A stretch of 64,000 bases of DNA from Bacillota bacterium (GCA_023410675.1 JAEYPM010000017.1:34149-98148); one strand, 5' to 3'; counted from the stretch's first letter, positions 34,625-44,536 are shown. Program-made: numbers and translations. Notes: generated by a model from the sequence alone, not told the origin.

Positions 34625-35251
34625 ATGCAAAACCAAAAAAAATTATTTAGTACAGTTAATCTTACAAAAATGGCTCTACTTAGTCTAATAGCAGTAATTA
34701 TCATGCAATATACAGCAATTAAACTGCCAAATATTTTCCCGAGTTTTTTAGAGATTGATTTTAGTGAGGTACCGGCCATAATAGGCATTTTGACAGTACA
34801 TCCACTAGCAGGAGTGGTCATAGTAGTTATTAAAAACCTACTGAAAGCATTTGTATTTGGAACAAACACTGCTTATGTAGGAGAACTTGCAAATTTAGCG
34901 GTGTCATTAGGTTATATATTACCACTTACATTTCTAGCAAAGAAAAATAAAAATATAAAGACGGTGACTTTGGGCATTATTTTAGGTATTGTAGGGATTA
35001 CGTTAGTTGGAGCACTCATAAACTATTTTGTGATGATACCACTGTATGCACAATTATTTATGCCACTAGAAAAGATTATAGACATGGGACATATGATTAA
35101 TCCAAATATAGTTGATAAGTTAACACTTGTCCTTTATGCAATTATACCATTTAATATTCTTAAAGGAAGTGTAGTTGCTGTAGTAAGTATTGCCTTGGTT
35201 AAATCAATGCAACCAGCTATTAGGTATTTAGCTCATAGAGCATCAAATTAA
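34625..35251 (+). CDS. ribU: Riboflavin ECF transporter S component
   Basis: A 208-residue membrane protein with about six hydrophobic segments and the RibU patterns ALLSLIAVIIMQYTAIKLP, FLEIDFSEVPAIIG and VIKNLLKAFVFGT. It binds riboflavin outside the cell and pairs with a shared EcfAAT energising module, which is not in this window. Regulation by the FMN riboswitch supports the substrate. Ribosome site AGGGAGG. Monocistronic, ending in a bidirectional terminator with the rubrerythrin gene. Confidence 0.94.
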   Translation: MQNQKKLFSTVNLTKMALLSLIAVIIMQYTAIKLPNIFPSFLEIDFSEVPAIIGILTVHPLAGVVIVVIKNLLKAFVFGTNTAYVGELANLAVSLGYILPLTFLAKKNKNIKTVTLGIILGIVGITLVGALINYFVMIPLYAQLFMPLEKIIDMGHMINPNIVDKLTLVLYAIIPFNILKGSVVAVVSIALVKSMQPAIRYLAHRASN

Positions 35252-35280
35252 GTTATATTTAGTGTTTTCATAGAAAGATA

Positions 35281-35363
35281 AAAAGCATCCTTAACCTTTT
35301 CTTAAGATAATATAGAATTCATTTTTTATATTTTGCTTATAGAAAAGGTAAGAGATGCTTTTT
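35281..35363. terminator. Long bidirectional terminator between ribU and rubrerythrin
   Basis: AAAGCATC and ACCTTTTCT on the left pair with AGAAAAGGT and GATGCTTT on the right, separated by two mismatches, with an A run on the left and T run on the right. It serves both convergent genes. The loop (35311-35341) contains TATAGAATTCAT and TTTTGCTTATA, resembling the first hairpin of leader element copy A. Confidence 0.82.
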
Positions 35364-35371
35364 TAGTTATA

Positions 35372-35962
35372 CTAATCCATAACAGGGTCTTTTACTTCAT
35401 AAAAATATCCTTGAGGATGTTTACAAGTTGGACATAGGTTAGGAGCAGCTGGGCCATAATGGACATGCCCACAGTGTAAACATTTCCAGTACACTTTTTC
35501 TTCTTTTTGATATAAAGTCTCATTTTTTAGAGCGTCTGCTAATGTCATGAACCGATTTTCATGATGCTTTTCAATCTCTGTAATCATTTTGAAAGTACCA
35601 GCAATATCTAAAAAGCCTTCTTCCCGTGCTGTTTTCTCAAAACTAGGATATACAGCAGTAAATTCTTCATTTTCTCCTGCTGCAGCATAAAGCAAATTTT
35701 CATGGGTTTTATAAAAGCCTATGGGATATTCTGTTGAAACTGGAATAGCACCATTTTGTAAATCATTACATAAGTATTCAAAGAATAGTTTAGCATGAGC
35801 GTATTCATTATCAGCAGTTTCTATAAAAATGTCATGAAGATATCGATAGCCTTCCTTATAAGCAGTTTTTGCATAAAAGGTATAGCGGTTTCTAGCTTGT
35901 GATTCACCTGCAAAGGCTTTCATAAGGTTAAGCAAGGTTTGTGATCCTTTAAGTCTTTCCAT
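35372..35962 (-). CDS. rbr: Rubrerythrin
   Basis: Non-heme diiron peroxidase that reduces hydrogen peroxide with electrons from rubredoxin, protecting anaerobes from oxidative stress. The ferritin-like domain (residues 1-145) has the iron ligands in FAGESQARNRY, ETADNEYAH, EENEEF-type (AGENEEFTAVY) and EIEKHHENRF. A rubredoxin-like FeS4 domain closes the protein with CLHCGH and CPTCK (about 160-180). Length 196 is normal. Start has AGGAG at about 6 nt upstream. No PerR-type box is obvious. Confidence 0.95.
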   Translation of the reverse strand: MERLKGSQTLLNLMKAFAGESQARNRYTFYAKTAYKEGYRYLHDIFIETADNEYAHAKLFFEYLCNDLQNGAIPVSTEYPIGFYKTHENLLYAAAGENEEFTAVYPSFEKTAREEGFLDIAGTFKMITEIEKHHENRFMTLADALKNETLYQKEEKVYWKCLHCGHVHYGPAAPNLCPTCKHPQGYFYEVKDPVMD

Positions 35963-36121
35963 TAGATTTCTCCTTTCTAAATTCTAAAGGTATTATTTAC
36001 ATGCACTTAAGAAAATATGCATAAAGACAATTGGGCAGGCAATATTTATAATGAAAGTGTTGCAGTTTTTTAGCTAGTGCATTAGAATGATTGAGGATAA
36101 GGTATATCGGAGGGAACTTAT

Positions 36122-36544
36122 ATGATGACATATGTTAGCAAGAGTGAACAAGAAACCTATGATATGGGTTATAAGCTTGCACAAAAGGCAAAAATAGGAG
36201 AAATATATTGTCTAATAGGTGATTTAGGCGTTGGTAAGACAATATTTTCAAAAGGGTTTGCCAAAGGACTAGGAATAGAGGAGCCAATAACCAGCCCAAC
36301 TTTTACAATTATACAGGAGTATGAGGGAGATATACCCCTTTATCATTTTGATATGTATCGTATAGATGATCCTAGTGAACTTGAGATGATTGGTTATGAA
36401 GATTACTTTTTTGGATGTGGCGTATGTCTGGTAGAGTGGGCGAATAAGGTAGAAGAAGTGATTCCAAAGCAAGCGATTTGGATTTTTATTGATAAAGACT
36501 TAGAAAAAGATTTTGAGTATAGAAGCATCAAGATAAGGCGGTGA
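36122..36544 (+). CDS. tsaE: tRNA threonylcarbamoyladenosine biosynthesis ATPase TsaE
   Basis: A 140-residue P-loop ATPase needed with TsaB, TsaC and TsaD to make the t6A modification at position 37 of ANN-decoding tRNAs. Walker A is GDLGVGKT (residues 33-40), followed by FSKGFAKGLG, ITSPTFTIIQEY and YHFDMYRI. The ATG at 36122 follows GGAGGG. The gene leads a tight tsaE-tsaB-rimI cluster that is widely conserved in Firmicutes. tsaD is not in the window. Confidence 0.95.
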   Translation: MMTYVSKSEQETYDMGYKLAQKAKIGEIYCLIGDLGVGKTIFSKGFAKGLGIEEPITSPTFTIIQEYEGDIPLYHFDMYRIDDPSELEMIGYEDYFFGCGVCLVEWANKVEEVIPKQAIWIFIDKDLEKDFEYRSIKIRR

Positions 36545-36548
36545 TAAG

Positions 36549-37259
36549 ATGAATATATTAGCAATTGATGCATCAGGCATAGCAGGAAGTGTTGCTTATA
36601 TGAAGGATAATAAGCTGATTGGAGAATATTATATATGCCATAAGCTTACGCATTCAGAAACCATTATGCCTATGCTAGAAAACTTAAAAAGTATTATAGG
36701 TTTGCAGCTTGAAACATTAGATGCTATAGCATCAACAAGCGGACCAGGGTCCTTTACTGGGCTTAGAATCGGAGTTACTACTGCTAAGGCTATGGGACTT
36801 GCTCTTGGTGTGCCAGTTGTAGGCATACCTACGTTAGATGTACTTGCTCACAATATAACATTTTTTGATGGGTTGATATGTCCTATTATGGATGCTAGAA
36901 GAAATCAAGTTTATACTGCTATTTATAAAGAAGGTCAAGGAAATATAAAAAGAGTTAGTGACTATATGGCAATTGACATATTAGAATTTATAACGAAATT
37001 AGCTGAGTATAAAGAAAATATTGTGTTTTTGGGTGATGGCACATGGCAGTATCAAAATACTTTAAAGGAACATTTAGGAGATAGAGCTCAGTTTGCACCA
37101 AGCTATTTGAATCTTCAAAGAGCAAGTACACTTGCACAGATAGCATGTACTGAGTATGATAAAGGCAACGCTGTAGATGCTTCTTTATTTATACCAATGT
37201 ATCTTAGAAAATCACAGGCAGAAAGGGAACGTGAGGAAAGAGAAAAAAATGATGATTAG
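36549..37259 (+). CDS. tsaB: tRNA threonylcarbamoyladenosine biosynthesis protein TsaB
   Basis: A 236-residue ASKHA-fold protein that is a paralogue and partner of TsaD. N-terminal MNILAIDASG and the glycine-rich STSGPGSFTGLRIGVTTAKAMG (about 64-85) are diagnostic. The gene starts 4 bases after tsaE and its end overlaps rimI by 11 bases, so the three are translationally linked. Confidence 0.95.
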   Translation: MNILAIDASGIAGSVAYMKDNKLIGEYYICHKLTHSETIMPMLENLKSIIGLQLETLDAIASTSGPGSFTGLRIGVTTAKAMGLALGVPVVGIPTLDVLAHNITFFDGLICPIMDARRNQVYTAIYKEGQGNIKRVSDYMAIDILEFITKLAEYKENIVFLGDGTWQYQNTLKEHLGDRAQFAPSYLNLQRASTLAQIACTEYDKGNAVDASLFIPMYLRKSQAEREREEREKNDD

Positions 37260-37692
37260 AAAAATGACAAATGAAGACATCCATTGGGTATTTAAAATTG
37301 AAGAAGAAAGTTTTAGTATTCCTTGGTCGATAAGTTCATTTGAAAAAGAGCTTCTCAATGAGGTTACTTATTATATTGTAGCAGAAATTGATGGAAAAAT
37401 AGTAGGGTATATGGGAATGTGGAACATCTTAGGTGAAGGACAAATAACCAATATTGCCGTAGCTACAGAACACAGAGGAAAAGGCATAGGAAAGGCTCTT
37501 TTAAGACATATATTAGATTATGCAAAGCAAATAAACATTAAGAGGCTGTTTTTAGAAGTTAGAGAGTCTAATCTAATAGCTAGAAAACTTTATGAAAATC
37601 ATGGTTTTTATGCTATAGCAAGAAGAAAAACATATTATAGAAAACCAATAGAAGATGCAATCGTTATGATGACAGAATTAGTACCTGAATAA
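37249..37692 (+). CDS. rimI: Ribosomal protein bS18-alanine N-acetyltransferase RimI
   Basis: A 147-residue GNAT acetyltransferase. N-terminal RKMTNEDI and IEEESFSIPWS, the acetyl-CoA loop TEHRGKGIGKALL near 72-84, and the C-terminal VRESNLIARKLYENHGF match RimI. It acetylates the N-terminal alanine of S18 in E. coli; in Firmicutes the exact target is less sure. Start at 37249 (a second ATG follows directly) has GAGGAAAG upstream, inside tsaB. Start could be either ATG. Confidence 0.92.
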   Translation: MMIRKMTNEDIHWVFKIEEESFSIPWSISSFEKELLNEVTYYIVAEIDGKIVGYMGMWNILGEGQITNIAVATEHRGKGIGKALLRHILDYAKQINIKRLFLEVRESNLIARKLYENHGFYAIARRKTYYRKPIEDAIVMMTELVPE

Positions 37693-37726
37693 TTCTGTCT
37701 TATTGTAGTGCCATTTTATTACATAT

Positions 37727-37845
37727 AAGTTACTATTAAATGACAAAATGAGTCACAATAGTAACTAATTAACATAAATATGCTATACTAAGTAATCAAA
37801 GTATAGCATTCATATTTTATGTGTTTTGCACTATAAAATGTGAAT
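37727..37845. repeat. Two intergenic hairpins after rimI, one related to the leader element
   Basis: AGTTACTATT and AATAGTAACT (37728-37764) form a perfect 10-bp stem without a T tract. Further on, ATTCATATTTTAT (37808-37820) pairs with ATAAAATGTGAAT (37833-37845, one G-T pair); its surroundings TATAG at the start and TTTTGC in the loop match the first hairpin of leader element copy A, but no second stem follows. TATAAT-like boxes near 37790 suggest a promoter for the next gene. Confidence 0.5.
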
Positions 37846-37906
37846 AACATATTGGAAATAAGAAGAGATAGTCTATTATAGAATTAAATTGAAAGGATAT
37901 AAGAAC

Positions 37907-40186
37907 ATGAGTAGAAAAATGAAATCTATGCTCTGTGCAATGATTTTACTTGTCACAAGCATAAGTACATATGGTCAAGAGTTAGGACAGACAGTAAATA
38001 GTGCTAACAATATTGAAATACAAAAGACAAATGGGATAATAGGTGAAGAAAATGATCCTTGGGGCGATCCTTTTGAGGAAACGGACTATCATATTCCTAC
38101 AGATACAGATCAGCCAAATCAAGGTGGCTCAAGTCAGACGGATCAAGGGAATACGAGCCAGACAGATCAAGGGAATTCAAATGATGAAAACTTAGTTAAT
38201 AAAGAGTTGTTATTAAAACTAAATGTGGCAAAAGCTTGGGCGAATGGCATTGAATATCCACTTAGTGCACCGCCTAAAGTGATTAAAGGAAGAACCTACT
38301 TGCCTCTTCGCTTTACGATCGATGTACTTGTTGAAGGGGTTGTTGATTGGAATAAGGATACCAATACAGCAACTATTACTAAAGGAAATACTGTAGTAGT
38401 GATTCAAGTAGGTAATAAAGAAGTATCTGTTAATGGACAAAAGGTAATTATTGAAACCCCAGCTATTATGGAAAATGGGTTCACTTATTTACCTGTTCGG
38501 GTGATTGCCGATCTTTTTGGTATTCAGACTGAATATGATGAAAAAGAGAAAAGTATTAAGTTAATTCAAACTTTATCTGGGGATGGACCTTCTCATGGAA
38601 CAATGAATAAACTGCCAATAGCAGAATTTTCTTTTAGTCAAGACGAGTATATTGCGGGTCAAACTGTAGTGAGTCTTGATACAAGCTATGATGAAGATGG
38701 CGATCAGATAGTTGAGAGAGAGTGGATGATTAACAATAATCCAAAGTTAAAAACAAGTAAGTTGGAATCTATATTTAAAACACCAACTGCAGGATTATAT
38801 AATGTATCATTAAGAGTAAAAGATTCAAAAGGTGCTTGGAGTGAGTGGTATGCAAAAGAACTATTAATAAATCCAAATGAAAAACCAGTTGTGACAAGCT
38901 TAGAAACCTCCAAAGATGCTTATGCAGGTGGTGAAGAAATTGCTTTTACTTATACATATGAAAACGAAGAATGGGAATCAATCAAAGCTGAACGTTGGAC
39001 TTATAGACATATTGATGAACCTGAAAGTAAAGTGGTGGTAGATAAACCTAAATTTATATTTGATGAAGGACAGTACATAGTAACCTTACAGTTAGAAGAT
39101 GCTTATGGCAATTTAGGCGATAAAAAAGAAATTGAAGTTAACATAACGAGCGAATCGAGAGTTTCTGAGTACGAATATAGATTTAAAAATGGTACTATTG
39201 GAGATGTGATTGATAATTTTAAAAACTATAATTATCAGCAGTATAAAGAGATCATGCCAACGACCACAATTATGGGTGACGGGACATTGATTATGAGTGA
39301 TTCTCCAGAAATGGTAAAAGCAAAGGGCATTTTATATAGAGAAACTGCTGAAGGTGCTGGGCGACTTATGCTCCATCATATTAATGATTTTACATCTGAA
39401 GAAAATACCATAGAAAGCAAAAGACTTATTCTTGTTGCTGAAAATACAACAGATAAACCAGTTTCTCTAGTCATTAAGAATAAATCCATTAAAGGACCAT
39501 CAAGCGATGTGCTTTTTGTAGGGCAACAAGCTTTATATGATTATTTTAAAGGTGGTCAAAGAGACGAATATGAACTTAAACCTGGTGAAAAGATATATAT
39601 TCATGATTCTATTAGTAAAAGGTGGAACAGAGGAGATTGTATATCAGGGAAAATGGACTTTTATACAACAGGGAAAGTGACTTTTACAGTTGCTGCAGTA
39701 GGAAAGGATACACAAATAGGGGATATTGACAAGCTCCCTATCCTAGATCTAGATATTCATCCACGAGGAACTTTTTATACAACAGATATTTATCAGACTG
39801 TAGTATTAGAAGATACTGAGCCAGTCAAACTTGTAATAGGAAAAGGAAGTGATGAGTGGCTTATAGGTAAAGATGGTATTACAGGAGAAGAAAGGCTTAA
39901 TAGAGGAAATTTTGGAGTAACTTATCATATTAAAGTAACAGCAAAAGAAGATACGGGAGTCATCCTTAATCCAAGAGGTGGCATATTTAGAGGTGCTATT
40001 AGATGGAATGAAACATTATCTTACTTAACGCCAGCTAAAGGCTATTTTTCAGGGAATAGTAGTAAAGCAGTAATGCTCGGGGTTATTAAAAAAGGAGAAA
40101 CAAAAGTTTTTGAATATGTACTGCCAAATGGTTCAGCAGCTCCTGTTTTAATTGGATTCATTCCAGAAAATACTTGGGAAAAATAA
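37907..40186 (+). CDS. Large secreted protein with stalk domain and PKD-like repeats
   Basis: A 759-residue exported protein. Signal peptide at residues 1-25; a low-complexity Gln/Asp/Thr linker with TDQGN repeats (about 60-100); a stalk/copper amine oxidase N-like domain (about 105-225: TYLPLRFTIDVLVEG, FTYLPVRVIADLFG); two PKD-like beta domains (about 240-425, with LPIAEFSFSQDEYIAGQTV and SYDEDGDQI); and a large unrecognised C-terminal region to the end that includes GAIRWNETLSYLTP. Probably a cell-surface protein. ATG 37907 follows AAAGGA; an in-frame TTG upstream is unlikely. Confidence 0.8.
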   Translation: MSRKMKSMLCAMILLVTSISTYGQELGQTVNSANNIEIQKTNGIIGEENDPWGDPFEETDYHIPTDTDQPNQGGSSQTDQGNTSQTDQGNSNDENLVNKELLLKLNVAKAWANGIEYPLSAPPKVIKGRTYLPLRFTIDVLVEGVVDWNKDTNTATITKGNTVVVIQVGNKEVSVNGQKVIIETPAIMENGFTYLPVRVIADLFGIQTEYDEKEKSIKLIQTLSGDGPSHGTMNKLPIAEFSFSQDEYIAGQTVVSLDTSYDEDGDQIVEREWMINNNPKLKTSKLESIFKTPTAGLYNVSLRVKDSKGAWSEWYAKELLINPNEKPVVTSLETSKDAYAGGEEIAFTYTYENEEWESIKAERWTYRHIDEPESKVVVDKPKFIFDEGQYIVTLQLEDAYGNLGDKKEIEVNITSESRVSEYEYRFKNGTIGDVIDNFKNYNYQQYKEIMPTTTIMGDGTLIMSDSPEMVKAKGILYRETAEGAGRLMLHHINDFTSEENTIESKRLILVAENTTDKPVSLVIKNKSIKGPSSDVLFVGQQALYDYFKGGQRDEYELKPGEKIYIHDSISKRWNRGDCISGKMDFYTTGKVTFTVAAVGKDTQIGDIDKLPILDLDIHPRGTFYTTDIYQTVVLEDTEPVKLVIGKGSDEWLIGKDGITGEERLNRGNFGVTYHIKVTAKEDTGVILNPRGGIFRGAIRWNETLSYLTPAKGYFSGNSSKAVMLGVIKKGETKVFEYVLPNGSAAPVLIGFIPENTWEK

Positions 40187-40267
40187 AAAGTATTTTATTG
40201 TTAAAAAACGTAACATTTTGTAAATCATACGAGCTCTCCTGAATATAGTAGTAGAGGGGGGAGTGAT

Positions 40268-42625
40268 ATGAATCAAAAAAGAGAACTCAGCTGGCATGAA
40301 CTAAAAACTTCATATAAACCTTCCGATTTCTCCTTTAGCACGACAAGTGAGCTTGTGGGGAGCGAAGGGATAATTGGGCAAGAGAGTGCCATAGAGACAT
40401 TTGAATTTGGACTAAAGTTAAATGCAACAGGATATAACATTTTTGTTTGTAGTGATGAAGAAAAAGATAAGCTGAGCTACATCACCCATTTGCTACAAAA
40501 AGAGGCAAAATCTAAACCGAACCCACTTGATTTATGTTATATCCATAATTTTAATAAACCCGATCAACCACAGCTAGTTGGTCTTCGGGCTGGAGATGGT
40601 AAAAGATATAAGGATGATATGGATGAATTTATTCTATTTCTTATAAATGAACTACCAGAAAAATTACAAGACCATACTGCATTAAAAAAAAAGAAAGCTA
40701 TTTATACGCAGTTTGATAGCAAAAAGGAAGAATACATTCTAAAACTTAATCAAGTAGCAGACCAAAAAGGATTTCTTATGGATGTGGTTAATGAAGGAAT
40801 TGTTTTCTTACCTAAAGGGAAAAGTAAAGAAGCACTGAGTAAAAATGAATATGAACTCTTAAGTGAAACTGAGAAAAAAAGTGTTGCTCTTAATTTGGAA
40901 GAATTATATCATTTGGCAGATAATATTTTGGAAGAACTGCATGAGCTAGAAAAGCTTTATGTAGGGTATTTGGAAGATATTAATGGAGAAATAGCTTTAG
41001 AAGCAATAGGCTATATGATCAAACATTTAAAAGAAAAATATAAGCCTTATTCTAAGATACAGCGGCAACTAGATGATATCTGTGAAGATATTTTAAAAAA
41101 CATCTCCATGTTCGTGAGCGAGAAAGAAGATGGTGCTACATCAAGTCTTAAAGATATTATTCCATGGGCAAAAGAAAAAGAAATAGAAAAATTAGTAAAA
41201 AAGTACGGCGTCAATCTGTTAGTGGATAATAGTACCCTTAAGCATGCACCTATTGTAATTGGGGATAATTTATCAAAATCTGAACTTGTTGGAAGGATAA
41301 CATTAGACAGTGAGGCAAATGTAATCTATAGTGATTTTATGAGTATTAAGCCAGGTTTGTTCCACTATGCTACAGGAGGATGGCTCATTGTCTTTGCTAA
41401 AGACTTATTTGATAATAAAGGTTCATGGGACGCCCTAAAAAAAGTATTAAAAACAGAGTGTATTAATATAGATAATATGGAAGAGTCAACTTTAGCGAGT
41501 TATATAAGTATTAAGCCACAGAAGCTAAAGGCACATGTAAAAGTTATTTTACTAGGCACCGAAGAAGTCTATAATATTTTATTGCAACATGATAAAGATT
41601 TTAAGGATTTATTTAAGGTAAAGGTTGAGTTTGAAGAAGAGACAGATAACAACAATGAGAATATCTATAAGCTTGCATCAATGATTAAAGCAGTTTGTGA
41701 AAAGGAAAAGCTAAAACCAGTAAGTATAGAAGGAATTTTAAAGATAGCAGAATATGGAAGTCGGTTAACTGAAGACCCTAAAAAATTAACTTCAAATACC
41801 CAAGTACTTTGTGACTTAGTACGAGAAGCAAATATATATGCTGACTCATGTATAGAAGAAAAGGATATTACAAAGGCAATTTCTCAAAGACAACTATCAA
41901 AAATTAGATTAGAAAGAAAAATTGATCAAAAGATTCAAAATCAGACTTATCTAATAGACACAGAAGGTAAAAAAGTTGGTCAAATCAATGGATTAGCCAT
42001 ATATGATTTAGGAGATAATTCTTTTGGAAAACCTATACGGATTACGATAACGACTTATAAAGGACTTACAGGTATTATAGATATCGAGAAAGAAGCTGCA
42101 TTAAGTGGCAATATACACACAAAAGGAATTCACATCATTACTGGTTTTTTAGGTTATCATTTTGCCCAAAATCGAACCCTTTCTTTAAGTGCTCGAATTT
42201 GTTTTGAGCAAAGCTACTCAGAAGTAGATGGAGATAGTGCATCAAGTGCGGAGTTATATGGCATTTTATCAAGTCTATCGGATATCCCAATTAAGCAAAA
42301 TATAGCAGTAACAGGTTCAGTCAACCAATTTGGACAAATTCAACCTGTGGGTGGAATAAATGAGAAAATTGAAGGATTTTATAGAACCTGTAAGCAAAAA
42401 GGGCTTAAAGGGAATGAAGGCGTGCTGATTCCTTATCAAAACAAAGAACAACTCATGTTAGCTGATGAGGTTATAGAGGCAGTTAAAAATGGGCAATTTC
42501 ATATCTATGTTGTTTCATGTGTGCAAGAGGGGATAGAAATAATGACAGATCGGACCTACGAAGAATTAGAAAAAAGAGTTATTGAAAAGCTTGATAGCTT
42601 TAATCAGATAGATATAAAGAAATAG
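40268..42625 (+). CDS. Lon-like ATP-dependent protease with AAA_32 domain
   Basis: A 785-residue member of the LonB-like group in which an N-terminal AAA_32-type ATPase region precedes a Lon proteolytic domain (about 560-780). The Ser-Lys dyad is intact: Ser657 in DGDSASSAEL and Lys700 in VGGINEKIEGF. A coiled insert occupies about 100-300. The P-loop near the N-terminus is poorly conserved, as is common in this subfamily, so ATP dependence is not proved. Such proteins are thought to act in cytoplasmic quality control. Ribosome site GGGGGGAG. Monocistronic with a downstream terminator. Confidence 0.88.
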   Translation: MNQKRELSWHELKTSYKPSDFSFSTTSELVGSEGIIGQESAIETFEFGLKLNATGYNIFVCSDEEKDKLSYITHLLQKEAKSKPNPLDLCYIHNFNKPDQPQLVGLRAGDGKRYKDDMDEFILFLINELPEKLQDHTALKKKKAIYTQFDSKKEEYILKLNQVADQKGFLMDVVNEGIVFLPKGKSKEALSKNEYELLSETEKKSVALNLEELYHLADNILEELHELEKLYVGYLEDINGEIALEAIGYMIKHLKEKYKPYSKIQRQLDDICEDILKNISMFVSEKEDGATSSLKDIIPWAKEKEIEKLVKKYGVNLLVDNSTLKHAPIVIGDNLSKSELVGRITLDSEANVIYSDFMSIKPGLFHYATGGWLIVFAKDLFDNKGSWDALKKVLKTECINIDNMEESTLASYISIKPQKLKAHVKVILLGTEEVYNILLQHDKDFKDLFKVKVEFEEETDNNNENIYKLASMIKAVCEKEKLKPVSIEGILKIAEYGSRLTEDPKKLTSNTQVLCDLVREANIYADSCIEEKDITKAISQRQLSKIRLERKIDQKIQNQTYLIDTEGKKVGQINGLAIYDLGDNSFGKPIRITITTYKGLTGIIDIEKEAALSGNIHTKGIHIITGFLGYHFAQNRTLSLSARICFEQSYSEVDGDSASSAELYGILSSLSDIPIKQNIAVTGSVNQFGQIQPVGGINEKIEGFYRTCKQKGLKGNEGVLIPYQNKEQLMLADEVIEAVKNGQFHIYVVSCVQEGIEIMTDRTYEELEKRVIEKLDSFNQIDIKK

Positions 42626-42650
42626 TGTTAAGAAATTTTTATAATAAGAA

Positions 42651-42684
42651 GGTTTCCTATTCGTTGTAGGGAATCTTTTTATTT
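42651..42684 (+). terminator. Rho-independent terminator of the Lon-like gene
   Basis: GGTTTCCTA and TAGGGAATC pair with two wobble pairs, followed by TTTTTATTTT. Confidence 0.8.
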
Positions 42685-42835
42685 TAAAATATACAAATAT
42701 AGCATTTAAACAAAATATACAATATGATATAATGATAACAATCATTCGTTAGCATAAATGGTTATAAATTTGCGAAATATTACAAAAATATTGTATATTA
42801 TGACGAAGAATATTCTCGTCCTAAGGAGGTGCATT

Positions 42836-44536
42836 ATGGATTACTTTACCCCCTTTGACAAAAACAACTTACTTGAAATACTAGGGCATCTTATATCGGA
42901 TATTCATGCTATTATAGTCATTGCAGATAAAGATAGACGAATCACATATATAAATAAAAATGCCTCAGTAGTCATAGGCGATATATCAAAGAATATAGGT
43001 GGAAACCTATACGATTTTTTAGGTATAGATAGTTCAGATAGTGATTTAATTAACAAAATTGAATATTTTCTAAAAAGGGATAATAAATTTGAAACCATTA
43101 CATGTATGACCAATGCAAATAAGGAGACTATTTATTTAGATCATACCATTTCACTAATAAAGTATAAGGAGAACATCAATTATTATTTAGCTATTTCTAA
43201 GGATATAACCCATACGTATACCCTTAAACAGCAAGTTTATCGGGCCAATTATTTTGATAGTTTAACCGACTTACCCAATCAAAGAACGTTCTTAGAAACG
43301 ATTAACACATATAAAGATATTGCAAAGCAAGAAAACATTAGATTTAATATTATTCTCATTGATATTAGTAAAGTGAGTGCGATTAATAACAGATATGGTT
43401 TTGTAGTTGGTGATTATGTGATACAGGAAGTTGGCCATAGAATCAGAAAAGTGTTAGACTTTTCTGATGTACTTGCAAAGTTTAAGGATGATATATTTGC
43501 AGTCTTACATGCTCAGCTCACAGATACTGAAGAATCAGCCATGCTTTTAGATTCTTTGACAAAAGAGTTAAAATATCCAATAAAAATAAATCAAAATGAG
43601 ATATATGTTGATTTTAGAGCTGGAATAGTAACTTACCCTGACAATGAAAGCATAGAAGAAACGCTTATTGATAAAGCTCAAATAGCTTTAACTAAAGCTA
43701 AATTTAGTAATCAACATATCAAGTATATGTTTTATACACCTGAAATAGAAAATGAAGTGAGACAGCAAATTAAAATGGAAGCAAAGATGTATAAAGCTTT
43801 AGAGAATGACGAGTTTGATGTATATTATCAACCTTTTTTGGACATTGATACGAATACAATAGTTGGCATGGAAGCATTACTTAGAAAAATAAATAGTAAT
43901 GGTGATATTGAACTTCCAGGTACATTTATTCCAGTACTTGAGCAGATGAAGTTAATGGACAAGGTTGGATTGATTGTTATTGAAAAAGTGTGCATACAGA
44001 TTAGAAAATGGATAGATGCAGGATTTAAAATTGTTCCTGTAGCAATTAATCTATCACCTGTACAGTTTGAAAATTCAAACTTGCCACAGAATATTATGAC
44101 GATATTAAAGAAACATAATATATCTCCACAAAATATTATTTTAGAAATAACAGAAAATGTTCTTATTCAAGATATAAATCTTACACAAGATATTTTAAAC
44201 AGATTAAACGAATATGGCTTTTCTATTGCATTAGATGATTTTGGCACAGGATATTCTTCTATAGGATATCTAAAGCAGTTTAAATTTGACCATCTAAAAA
44301 TAGATATATCATTTATTCGTGGGATATTAAAAAATAAGCAAGATAAAAATATTGTTAAGGCGATTATAGCTATTGCGAAGTCATTCAAATTAAAGACCAT
44401 AGCAGAAGGAATTGAACAAGAAGAACAGCTAAAAGTTGTGCTTAGCTTGGGTTGTGAAATGGGACAAGGCTATTTATGGGATAAGCCTATTCCAGCAAAG
44501 CTAATAGAGGAAAAATATATACTACTCACAAAGTAA
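42836..44536 (+). CDS. PAS-GGDEF-EAL protein, probable c-di-GMP phosphodiesterase
   Basis: A 566-residue cytoplasmic signalling protein. Order: PAS sensor (about 15-125, ISKNIGGNLYDFLG and TICMTNANKE-type region), GGDEF domain (about 145-300) and EAL domain (about 315-560). The GGDEF site is degenerate, reading KFKDDIFAVL where GGDEF would be, so cyclase activity is unlikely. The EAL domain keeps the catalytic set: GMEALLR (Glu346), INLSPVQF, LEITENV, DDFGTGYSS, LKIDISF and AEGIEQ. It should hydrolyse c-di-GMP. ATG 42836 follows AGGAGG; upstream in-frame ATGs are less likely. A hairpin without T tract overlaps its stop (44519-44555). Confidence 0.9.
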   Translation: MDYFTPFDKNNLLEILGHLISDIHAIIVIADKDRRITYINKNASVVIGDISKNIGGNLYDFLGIDSSDSDLINKIEYFLKRDNKFETITCMTNANKETIYLDHTISLIKYKENINYYLAISKDITHTYTLKQQVYRANYFDSLTDLPNQRTFLETINTYKDIAKQENIRFNIILIDISKVSAINNRYGFVVGDYVIQEVGHRIRKVLDFSDVLAKFKDDIFAVLHAQLTDTEESAMLLDSLTKELKYPIKINQNEIYVDFRAGIVTYPDNESIEETLIDKAQIALTKAKFSNQHIKYMFYTPEIENEVRQQIKMEAKMYKALENDEFDVYYQPFLDIDTNTIVGMEALLRKINSNGDIELPGTFIPVLEQMKLMDKVGLIVIEKVCIQIRKWIDAGFKIVPVAINLSPVQFENSNLPQNIMTILKKHNISPQNIILEITENVLIQDINLTQDILNRLNEYGFSIALDDFGTGYSSIGYLKQFKFDHLKIDISFIRGILKNKQDKNIVKAIIAIAKSFKLKTIAEGIEQEEQLKVVLSLGCEMGQGYLWDKPIPAKLIEEKYILLTK

